DNA from: Cyprinodon diabolis
Taxonomy: Eukaryota > Chordata > Actinopteri > Cyprinodontiformes > Cyprinodontidae
DNA: 64,000 bases
Assembly: GCA_030533445.1 (NCBI GenBank)
Contig: CM060073.1
Span: forward strand, 40,036,928 to 40,100,927
Reading direction: 5' to 3'
The position numbers were made by a program, and so were the translations under genes. Shown here piece by piece: positions 26,901 through 38,900 of this stretch. Below the pieces are notes generated by a model. It did no database searches. It was not told where the DNA came from and saw only the letters and a program-made list of their open reading frames with translations. Position 1 is the stretch's first letter; every line of letters begins with the position of its first letter.

Positions 26901-29900
26901 AAAAAATACAAGCTCCCTTCAACTAGCAAAACTGCTAAAAAATGTTATTAAAAATTAGGTTCCCATGTTTTTTTATGCCCCTATTTTTTATTTCCAACCT
27001 GTAAAAGCTGGGAATTAATAACAAGGTCTTTCTGAAAACTTTCAGAAACTTTTTTTTTCCAGGTTTCTCAAACATAAGGTCATTGCCATGGATTTCTGCA
27101 CTGCATTCCTCAAACCCTCTACTTCTTTTTAAAAAATAAAGATTACTGCTTAAACAACTGAACAACAAATTGCCCCTAGTTTACACTTCTCCATTTGATC
27201 ACACCAATAAGATACTGATGTTTATAAATCTCTTTGCAAAAGTAGGACTCCTGACACTTGATCACATTTGTGTTTTATCTGGTAATTTATTTGTGAGACC
27301 AAAACAGGGCAGTGAGTAAAGAATCGTAAATTGGAATATGAGATAATGATGAATGGTTTAAGATATTTTTGTCAAAAAGGATGTAGCCTCGTTACTCTTA
27401 AACTCACACATAACATACTGTGCAACTTATGATGGTTCCTGTAGAGTCTTAGAATGGTCATCTTGGGGTCATCTTGTTAGTAGATATGGTGGTACAATCT
27501 TTTGTCAGTAGATGGGGAAAATCTATGGACATTCCAACATCAGCATGAAGACCAAGACTGATAAGACAGGTGAGGGATGTGAAAGTGTTTTAAGAAGGAC
27601 GTGGTTTTTAGAGCATTGCTCAAACTTTGCCCCTAAATGATTTGGTCATTCTGTATTATATATATATATATATATATATATACAGTATCTATTAACTTGG
27701 GAATAGTTGTGGCAAGACTTCCATTTTCTGTCCTTAGATGTTATCCACTTCCTCAGAGCTGGAACTCTTTTGTAAAGAATAGGAAACACTTTAGTATCTG
27801 ATAGAAATGAACCATACAAGGCTTACAGCTGCATTTGCTGCACAAAGCTCAAAGAGGCAAAGTATTTACTATTAGAGGCTGAATCCAAACATATCCTGTT
27901 CCTCACTGATTTTTGTTATTAAAAGGTTATATGAATCATGCAGTTTTCCCTCTAATACAACAATATTGCATTTTTGCCACATTAAATCCCAATAAAGGAT
28001 ACTGAAGAGTTCAGTTATAATGTGGTAAATAAAGCTTCGATTGCTTTTTTTAGGCACTTGTCTGACATTTAGACTCTCACTGACCAGCAGCATTGAAGCG
28101 GGAGTCAGGCGAGATATATCTCTTTTTTTCACCGGGTTTTAAGCTGTTTGTTACATGTTTTCATCCCCACAATCCTGACAACAGAAGCAGAGCTTCATCC
28201 CAGTGGAAATAGCGTATTGTTTTCCGCATTTTCCAACAATATCCCAGCCACTGTTCACTGTTCCACACGTGGTTATGATCAAAGGCCACTTTGCTGCCGT
28301 GCGTGTCGTGTTCATGCACGCGGAAGGTGACTTCTCCAGGCTAACGCATGATGTGTGCATGTTAAGACCCTTAGGTGTGTGTGTGTGTGTTAAAGTGTTC
28401 TCCAGTTGCTCTTCAGGGTGCAGCCAGCCACGGCCGCATCCTCGTGTCAGCCGACGCTGCGTGACTGTGCCAGCCGGGTGCTCCGAAGGCTCGCGACATG
28501 ACAGTGGCAGACACTGACTGATACAGAGCGGGAGAAAAGAGGGAATGAAGGCGCAATAGGCAGGGAAGAAGATGTAGCATGAATAAAGAAGGTTTGGCAG
28601 GCAGACGGAGGGGAAAGGCTGAGATCACTATGACTCATAATTCACATGTATTTTTCACTGTCAGCTGGAGAATAAAGAAAACATAGAGTTGGTTGACATT
28701 CAGGCTTGATCATAAAGAACTATCACAGAGGAGCTCAGAGAAAGAAGGGATTTTTTTCGGGTGTGTGCTGTGGGATGTGTGTGCGCAGATGAAAGGCTCA
28801 GAAATGGAGTTGAGAAGAGTGAGGGGTGATGCTGTCAGATAATGAAAAGGATAATTTAGATCTGTTTCCTCTCTCTTGCTCCGGCGCCTAATGAGCCCTA
28901 AGCAGTGCAGAGTCACTGCTCGTAGTGCCGCCGCAGGAAAGATGAAACAGGTAGAGAGTGGGGGGTGGTGGGGGACAGAGGCTCGGAGATGAGAGGACTA
29001 GGTACAGGAGTGCAGCAGATGCATGGGGGGAGAGGACATGCAGTCTGAGGGAGAGGCTGAGGGAGGGTATGCGCAGAGATAAGGAGAGAGAAAAGACCGT
29101 TGCAGACTTTGCTTCAAAGGCTGCCAACTTGCACAGCCATGAAGGAGCCATAAAGTCTAAGGCTGCTTGGTGTGCCGGACTTGCGGAAAAGCCTGCCATT
29201 TTCAGGTCACACTCTCTGTTCTCAGCTTATCTGGTCCACCCACAGGCGTTTTTCTGGGAAAGCGGAGTAAAGTAGACTTGGGACTAGACCGGCTTGGCCT
29301 AGTTTTTCTCTCCTCCTTGACCGAAAGCATGTTTTGACCCTTCCGTCACACAGCAGGTTGAGGGAAATAGACCTCAGAATACAGCACCGTGTTAAACAGG
29401 ACTCTGCATGGGAAGTAGCTTGTTGTAAACGGCAGCACGCTTAATGAGATTTTTAGCACCTGTGTGGCTCAGACGCTGACATTTTTTTCATCATTATCCT
29501 GCAGAGAGGGGCATTTTCATCTCTGTAATTGGGCAGAACTGAGTTCTCTGCAGACATAGCGAGGAAACATGCAAAGATATGATGTTGGCCTCGCTGCTTG
29601 ATAAATTTAAAGTTAAAAAACAACCTGTGCTCTCAGCATATTATCTTACACATGTACTGAATGGTCAGAGTTTACAGTCAGAAGCTTATATTGGGTAAAC
29701 CTAATATGGGTTAAGGCTTCATAATTGAAAAAAAAATTGTGCAATGAATAAGGTTTGTATTAGATTTTTAAAAAGCTGAGGAGCATAACTTTTATTTAAT
29801 CTGGGCTCTTTCAATGTGACTCTTTGTTTCTTTTCTATCACTATTGATAATTGCCAGAATTTGTCAAAACCTTTTTTATGGCAGATTTCAGGCTTTCAAG

Positions 29901-32900
29901 TCATGAATCGTTAAGAATAGGCTCATGATGGATCCAGATACCTAATGTTTGCCTACTTAAAACATTCTAAAACCAACATGAATGCCATTTTGGGATCACT
30001 ATCTTTGGTGACCAGTCCTGTGAAACATATCCTCTGCATACCTTTCTTTATTTTGAAAGCCTATTTTTCAAGCATATTTATGGTAATTGTGTCCAAAAAG
30101 AAAATCTAATTCTTTTCTTATCTGACAATAAAACATTTCCCCAGAAGGTGTGTGGTTTGTCCATGTGAGCAGCTTTTCAATAGTGATATCTGATCCAGTA
30201 TATAATCCAATATATAATCCACCTAGAAAAAGAACAGCCCAACTGCATCATTAGAAGCTAAAGATTTATTTGACATGTTTACAGATTTATTGACTATGTA
30301 TACTTCTGACCTTGTGTGTGTTTATACTGGCCTGCCTTCCTTACACTATCTCCCAAACACAATATCCCAAAGTATACTTCTGCTGTGTTTGCATAAAGTC
30401 CATTAGAGCCCATCAATGTGCTTGCAAATATTTGTCGATGTCTTTTGTGATACCCTTTAAACCATCATTCCACGCCTATTTGTGTTTGCTCAGCCACTCA
30501 GTTCCCTGCATTGATTACCGTGCGGTCCGATTAGTGCTCCGATGCTTTCCCTCTATGCCTGAGGCAGCTGCATGCTTAAAACCCTCTGCACGAACAGTTT
30601 TCTTGCAACTGAGGCCAAAACTGCAAACCTGTTCGCTGTCAGAACATCAGTACCACGCTACGCTTACATCTGTTACTCACAAAGATACACAAGAGTCAGT
30701 CTGCTCAAAGTATTTTCTGCTCTGTGCTCCCTCTTCTCATCTGCCGCCGTTTCCTTCTCTCCTGACAGGCCTGCGGCTCGCCGAGCAGCTGGCTCGGCGC
30801 GAGGATGAGGCGAAGATCCGCCATCGTCTTGGACTCTCCCTGTGGGCCAGTGGGAATTTGGAGGAGGCCCAACATCAGGTAAAGCATCTTTCTCTCTCTC
30901 TCTACTTCCTCTGAGTCACCTTGACTCATTTCCTCCTTACATCTCCTTGATCTGGACTCCTTCCAGCTATTCCACCCCCATGTAGTTAAAAGTGACCTCC
31001 AATAAGCCCACATCTGTTGGCTTAGAGGTTGGCTACGCTTACAAATGAGAGGTGGAGTTAGATGTCCAAACACATAAAAGGTGGGAAATAAGCTCTCAGT
31101 AATAACCTTATGGTGATAGAAGGAGCCCAGAGGTGCTGAAGCAGCAGGAGAGGAGAAGAAAGGGAGCATGAACACTGCTGCTGGCAGTATGCTAAGGATT
31201 CTATAGAGCTGGTAAACGCTATCATCTCAGCAGACAGGTGACAGATGAGTGAAGATTTTTTTAGATTTGTGAGCATTGTCACTGGAGCCGCAAACCTCTG
31301 TATCATGCACACATGCACTCCTCTTCAGCCCACTGCCCACCTGGCAGGCATGGAATATCCCCTTAAACATCTTCCTCTCTCTCTCTGCAGTCTGTCCACA
31401 CGGTGCAGCTCAAGATTTAATTTTTTTTTTCTTGGCTCGCATATACTCACACAAGCCAGCCAGCCGCGGTGGCTGTCACATGTGTCTGTAGGGATGGTTT
31501 TCAGCTGCTTTCATTTTCAAAGATCTAGCCAAAAAAACACTTTTGTTTTGATACACATGCGTAAATACAATCATAGTGACCCAGATAGCTTTTTTGTTTC
31601 CTGGTCTCTGCATCATACTTTTCAAAAAGCAACTTTGTCTGTTTGCAATTATCTGAAATAAGAGCTGGGAAATCAAGAGCGAACCGAAGTAGTGACCAGA
31701 GCAGAGCCTGTTTGCTCATGTGTGAGTCATATTGAGGAATTTGTGTTCAATTAAAGCAAAATATTATTCTAACATCCAGAGAAACAAATTTTCCACTGCA
31801 CATATCATATTGTTTTTACATTTTTTTATATATATATATATTACAGTGTCAAACCTAAATGTACTTTATGTTTTGTTTTGTTTTTCTCTATGATAGAGCA
31901 ACAAAAAGTAGTAGTATTTGTGAACTCTTCCATATTGGCCTGATTAGGGGAACAGTGGGCTACTCAGTGGCTCAGTTCCTTGCAGCAAGAAGGTTCCGGG
32001 TTCGTTTCCCGGCCCGGGGTCTTTCTGCATGGAGTTTACATGTTCTCCCTGAGCATGCGTGGGTTCTCTCCTGGTACTCCAGCTTCCTCCCACAGTCCAA
32101 AAACATGACTGTTAGGTTAATTGGCTTCTCTAAATTCTCCTTAGGTGTGAATGGTTGTTTTTCCTGTTTGTCTCTGTGTTGCCATGCAATAGAGTAGCGA
32201 CCTGTCCAGGGTGTACCCCACCTCTCACCCGTAGACAGCTGGATATAGGCACCAGCACCCCTTGCGACCCCACTTAAGCATGTAAGAAGATGGATGGATG
32301 GATGGATGGATGGATAGGGGAACTGCCTTGGTAGGTTACAGCTGTACTCTTTTGAAATTCAGACAATTGGTTGAAAAAGGGTCTAAAAATATCCAGAGGT
32401 TGATATATTGTGTATTAAAGGTTTAATTAAACACATTAGGATTGTGTTTAGTGGCTTTGTGATGTCTAATGACACCTGGTTGCAGTAGATTTTGTTTAGC
32501 TTTGCTAAAATAAAAGGGACTAAATAAAAATGCCTAGTTGTTTTTAGTATTACTTCCTACTTAGTGTATCACATAAAATGGTCTGTCACCTTGGCTACGT
32601 TTACACTGCAGCCTGAAGTGACCCAAATACGATTTTTTGGCCCATATGTGACCTGGATCTGATCTTTTCATGACAGTCTGAACAACACAGATCCGATTTT
32701 TTCCAATGCGACCAAGGCCACTTTGCTATGCGGTCCTGAATCTGATACGAATCCGATCTTTTCAAATGCGACCTGTGTCTGAATGGCCAGGTCACATTAA
32801 TCCGACCTGAACGCCATTAATACGTGACATAGGTCACCATTCTGCTTCTTGCTACACAGAAGCAGCAAAAAAAAGCAACAACCATGGAGGACGGTGATGT

Positions 32901-35900
32901 GGAGAGCAGTATTTTTTTTAACCATCTTGAAAAGATTGAGGTTTTAAGGTTTGGAAAGATTGCTAGATGCGCTCCAGCACTATATCCATGTTTATTTCCA
33001 TAAACACGACGTCATTGCGTCCTCTACTGGGACACTTAAGCTGTATAAATGCAGTTTACACAGGAGATCACATACAAGTCACATATATTTGGAAATGTGA
33101 ATGGCAATGCAAAAAAAATCGGATTTAACAAAAAAACAAAAAACAAAATTGAGCATCAAGGCCTGCAGTGTGAACGTAGCCATAGATTCCTAACACTGTA
33201 GCTTCTTAGTATGTTGTCCTTGTTGTAACTGGCATTTCTTTCTGTTTATTTTTTCTCCGTTGCCTGTCATCCTGTATCTCTCGAGGTAAATCAGTGGTGG
33301 AAAGGACACTTCTGTCCTCAGAGTATACATCAAATGATTATTCATGAGCTGGACTGTCTGTACATATAACCTTGGTAAATGACCTGGTTTTTTACCACAG
33401 CTGTACAGGCCTGTATTCAGATTCCAGAAGCAAAGTACGGTATCAGCAAAAATTTGGGAGTACCTGAACTTATGTTGCTCGTTTTCTGCATATTTAAAGT
33501 CTGTTGTCTACTATAGCCCCATCTGTGAGCCTCTGTGATTGACTAGTCCTGATTCTAATCAGCTATTTCCTCAGCACCTACTCCCTCCGAGATGGGCCAA
33601 CGTACGTATCACTGTGACTGTGAATCAATAAATTGTGCCTCCTTAAATATCACTGGACTACTGTAGATTAAGCCTGTGTGTCTGATTGTATCTGCTACAG
33701 AGGATGAGACCTCCCCCGAGAGGTTATTTTAGGGAGAAAAAAATCATTAGAGGTATGCATGTAGCAAGTTCTGCTTCCATTACTGATTAAGCTTGACATT
33801 GATATTCACTCTACATGCCAGATAAAAGCCGCATTGTGTCAGTGACAATGTAGTGCAATCTGAATTGGTAGTTGTTAGGCAAGCTGTTTGGTCATAAGAT
33901 ATGTAGACGTATCAAAGAAAATACTGATAATTTGGAGATTTTCTATTAAAATTTTAAATTTGATCTCTTGAGAAACCATCTTCTCTGTTCAGATAACCCA
34001 AACACCATTTTTCTGGGGGAATATTACACAATTGTCCCCACTCATAGTATCATACTTAAGCTCCAAATATCAAGATGTATGTTCATCCCTACAGCTGCAT
34101 TTCCATTAACCAACAAATTGCTTAAATAGAAATCAGGGTAAAAAGTAGCAAAATGGAAACACTGCATTTTCTAAAAAGAAAAGAACTACAATTTGTAATT
34201 AAAATTTTTTAGCCTGGAATAGGTGGTTTTTAAGTTTTATAGAACAACTGCTATAGAAACACTTTTTTCGCATCAGATGAATCCCCTTATCTACTACTAC
34301 TGGACCTTACCATTGTGTGAACAAACATATTCCCATACACTTCTAATCGTCTTTGTTATTTCATGGAAGTGCAGAAATTGCAAAAATTTGCATTTTTTAA
34401 ATTAGCTGAATATCGACACATTTTCATTTTGAAGGTTGAAGGTTGTTTATTGAGAAAAAATCTCATTCCCAAAACATCTACGGTTCCTGTACTACTATTC
34501 ATGACCCTCTGAATCCAAACCATATATAAGAACGCTCACACAGCTTCAGATGTTTATTGACTATTTTAGTTTATATGCAATTTTTTTGCAGGTATGGAAG
34601 TGTAATGTTTCATTTACTGTAATAGCCTATGTGTAGGCTATTTCACTTTAGACTTAAATTATAGTTTGTTTGTTTTTTTCCCCTTGATCTGTAATTTTTA
34701 AAAGGCAGTTCTTGGTAATGGTGGCCTGGGAAAATACCCCCATCTGCCCTTTCCATCCCCCTTTGCTCTTTGTAGTGTTTAAACATCATAGAAAAAAGAA
34801 AAAAAAACACTCCTGATTTTTTTTCAAACTATTTTTTCAGAATGTTTTGTTGTCTGTTGTTTGGTTTAGATAAATTAAAGAAAATTGAATGTAGAGAGAG
34901 TTTCCTAAAAAAAGAAAAAAAAGACACTGCATGAAAAGAACAATAAAGTGGACACTCAATCTTCAATATACACGAAGAAAGCAATAGAAAGGTGGCTACA
35001 AATTACCAGCATTTTTAATTTGATGACTTATTGCACCTAAAAGATAAGATCACTTAGGTGGTGAGTCTTATAGCTTACATCAAAAAACAGCCATTTGACT
35101 GAAAAGATTCACCAGTTGACTTCCCAGTTGATTTCCCTCACATTTCAAGCTTAAAATATATTTGAGATGTTTACCTAAAAATGACTGTGGTGTCAAAGAA
35201 AACATTTTCAGAAGAAATAGAGAACGTTTGTGACGATCAAGCAGTGTTAATTTAAATTTAGACACACTAAAGCCTGAAGTTATTTTCTGCCAACAAATCA
35301 AACAAAACACCTTAGCATCTTGTTGAGTTGTACCAAAGCCTTCACCTGGATGCTACACATATCCTGACATCTCATCTCTTTACAAAGTCATCATAAATTA
35401 AATCATGGCTTTCAGAAAAGAGTTTGGGAGGAGTTGTCTTACATCATGTACCATATACATGGTTGGTTAAAAACCTATTTGATAGAGCATTAAACACTAT
35501 ATTATGTACCTTAATGGCCTGCCATACTTTTCTTAGGAATTATAACTCACACCACAGCCTCTCACATTGCTGTGAATGCAGCACATCTGGGCTTGCTTTC
35601 CTTGTCATCGGTGATACTGGAAATGATCTGCCTGGAAGAAAGATGCTGCAGGGAATTAGTTTCATTCAAAGGCGAATGTTCACATCCCTAACAGATTGAC
35701 AAGCCACAATCAGCCCAGAGCCTCATCAGTGAAATCATCCTCAGACGAACCACTCTGAGCTGAGCACTACTGCGGCAGAACTCTCCGGTTCCTCGTCGTT
35801 CCCCTCCCTCTCCCTCTTATTCTCTCTGACATACTTTCCTGCATGACCTTGGCATACGCCACATCAGCTAGAGTGAATCTGTGCACAAGTGCTCAGAATA

Positions 35901-38900
35901 AAATTACTTACCTTTTTCATCCTTTTACTTATGAGAGCTGCAGTTATCCTAAAATGAATGTTAAATACTTATCAGAAACCTTTTCTTGTTTTGAAGCTTT
36001 TTGTGCCGTATGAACTATGGTCAAGAGGTGTTTTTTTATCTCTCTGCTTGCTCTGGACTCCTGGAGAGCAGTCCTGTAGCACTACCAGCCATCCAACTGG
36101 GCTGCTATAAGTGCAAAAATAGGAAATCAATAAAGGCTCACATGAATCAGCACTCCTGATCAGCTCTACTGGGTTAGACTGCCAGATGCCCCGCCTGTCC
36201 ATTGTCCACCTCCTTTCCTCAACCTCACAGTCGGACCCCGTTTCGTAACACAGCTTGGCTTTTAATCTCTTAAAGCATTTATCTTACTTATAGGTAATAT
36301 TTAGCATCATGTTTTTCTAGAGCCAGATGCAGGTAAATAGATGAACAGGTTTATGTGTTTGGCAGTCATTCACCAGATACTGTTAGTTCAGAAGGGGGGC
36401 AGAATTGGAAAGAGGGTTGAAAAGTGATGACCTCTAAGGTGAGATGCTGCCATCTAGTGGCTAAATTCCATCCTCAGCTTGTAAAATGAACCCAATATTC
36501 AAAGGTATTGAAACCTTACTCAAAATCCATTTAATAGAGAAAGATGACTGTTAATGTGTTATGTGTAGGTTTGAATGTAAACAAACATTAGTGGATGTCT
36601 GTGTTCTGCCTAATCCACATCCTGATCAATGGTATAACTATTGACTTTTTCTAAATGTACATTTCCACTGTGATAAACCATTCATGGTGCTCTTTACCCG
36701 CAGCTCTACCGGGCATCTGCACTGTTCGAGACCATCCGCCATGAGGCCCAGCACAGCACCGACTATAAACTCTCCCTGTTTGACCTGCAAACCTCCTGTT
36801 ACCAGGCTCTCCAAAGAGTCCTTGTCAGCCTAGGTAGGTCAAAAACATGTTACGCTTCTATGTAGCTGCTTTTGTTGTTACATTTATCATTGCCTCTTTT
36901 AATTATTACTAACAATTGACTCATTCACACATCAGGCCACCATGACGAAGCCCTTGCTGTGGCCGAGCGGGGTCGCACACGAGCTTTCGCTGATCTCTTG
37001 GTGGAGCGACAGACAGGTCAACAGGACTCGGACCCCTACACACCTGTAACAGTGGAGCATATCTTGGACACAGTCAACAGTCAGAGAGCTTTGGTGCTGT
37101 ATTTCTCAATGGCAGCAGGTTATTTGTACAGCTGGCTTCTGGCTCCAGGGGCGGGTAAGAATTAAGCTTGCTTGGTATAATTACAGTAGAAACATTTCAA
37201 TTACAAATGAGCACTAAACTTTTCTGCAAAAGTAAAACAATAAACACTTATTAGAATTTTCTTTTCCCGGGTGGATCATCAAAATAAGTGGTCCTCCTAA
37301 TTGTCAATCATTCTGGTGATATGTTTACGTAAGGCCGTCCTACATGCTCCTCCCCAGTTAACTATCTTTTCCTACGCATGCACACTTTCACGCATGTGGT
37401 GAGCTATGATTACAGACAGTCATGGAAGCTCACCTTTCTCACAGGGGTTCTTTGAAAATGGCCGAGGGTCATAAGAGAAAAAGTGTCTACTAAGTGTATG
37501 AGAATTAATGAAAGGCCTCAGAAGAGGCAGATATATCCCAGAATGCTTTGCGCGGAGAGCTCTCCTTGCTGTTTGGCATAATAACAAAGATGGTGCTGGC
37601 ACCTCCTCTAGGGAAGGAGGAGTTACATGACCAACAGGGAGTAAGAAGCATTGATCGTCCGAACGGTCCATTATTTTGATTAGATTTTTTTGATTTTATA
37701 TACTCTAATAATCCCAGAGGGAAATTACTTCTCTGCATTTAACACATCCCCTTGGGGAGCAGTGGGCTGCCATTGTGCGGTCCCCGGGGAGCATTCTGGG
37801 GTTAAGGGTTTTGCTCAGGCCCTATGCCCTAACCAATAGGCCGCCACTCCCCCTTAGCCGAGTTAACCGAGTTCACTATTAAGTCCGCATCATAGTCCCC
37901 GCTCTGTATAGTGATTGAGGGATTTAGGGATTAGGGCAGACGTTCGGACACAGTAAGCTTTTAAATCGGGCTTGTGGAGAAATGGGCTCATGCACGCTCT
38001 TGCACACGTTTAATAGGCGTTCCCTCAAGGGTTGTGCATGTGCATTTTTTTTTTAAGTGGAGAGAGCGGGTCTTTTTAAAAATGTGCCAAAATCCTCCAC
38101 TGTACCTTTAATTATGTGGCTCGTATAATGCAAGAAAAGTGTTTCCGTTGTAGTTTTGCAAAAAAAAATAAAAGCTATTTATTTCACCCTAAACAATTTA
38201 ATCATGAACCTTTTTTTATTATTGTTTTTTTTTTTCAAAACTCGTCTGTTGCCATTAAAGCGAAAGCTACAACCTTTTCTTAAAAACAAAATTTCACAAG
38301 TAATACATCCACAGAACATTTAGTGATGCGTAATAAAACTATTTATTTTATTAAAGAGGGAAAAAAAAAAAAAGTAGAAATACTTATACTCGTATTCTTC
38401 TGCTTTATGTGGGACCGGGTGTGAGGTCAGCAGTCTCAGCAGAGACTTCCAGACTTCCCTCTCCCCAGACACCTCCTTCAGCTCTTTGGGGGGAAGCACA
38501 GTGCAGATATAGGATGTGTTTGAATCTGGTGGGGACGTTTCTTTTCAAAACCTCTGAAAGACCTGGACCTCTTGGACTGGATCATTCCAGGTCAGAAGAG
38601 TCCGGCTATAGATTTTTACAGGTACCGCCTTCTCCGACCGTCACCACCCCTTTACAAATAATCAGCACTGGCGGAAATGCTCTGAAACATGCCACCTAGT
38701 GGCCTGGAGGATTAAAACTTAGAGCTAGCTCATGTGAAAAACACCTGACATCATCAGTAATCTAAAGACCCCACAAATCTGGCTTCTCTTAAAAAGTGTC
38801 AAGAAGGCAGTGGTTGTTTAAAAGCATCAGCAAAAGACTGGTTTGATATGATATTGTTTTATCACTGACCAGAAAGATATGTGTTTAGAAACAACAATTT

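Larger units (their letters stand above)
23200..30768 (+). other. ttc28 intron c-d
   Basis: 7.6 kb. Holds a perfect 15-bp hairpin (24067-24101), the helicase-bearing element (25299-25864), a tRNA-SINE-like stretch (26310-26465), a (TA)14 run and a purine-rich, more GC-rich interval at about 28,690-29,280 in which no gene is supportable. Confidence 0.8.
30879..36703 (+). other. ttc28 intron d-e
   Basis: 5.8 kb. Contains the TSD-bounded SINE (31954-32314), a TIR element (32593-33181) and a CTCF-like core (36450-36461). The rest, including 33190-36440, is AT-rich with no recognised feature. Confidence 0.85.

Noticed and set aside
28958..29275. Possible alternative first exon in a purine-rich, more GC-rich interval
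   Set aside because: The 105-codon frame has no resemblance to TTC28 and no fitting donor into exon d could be supported; it would need transcript data.
30312..30768. Open frame extending upstream from exon d
   Set aside because: Only the part after CTCCTGACAG matches TTC28; the upstream part is intron read through the acceptor.
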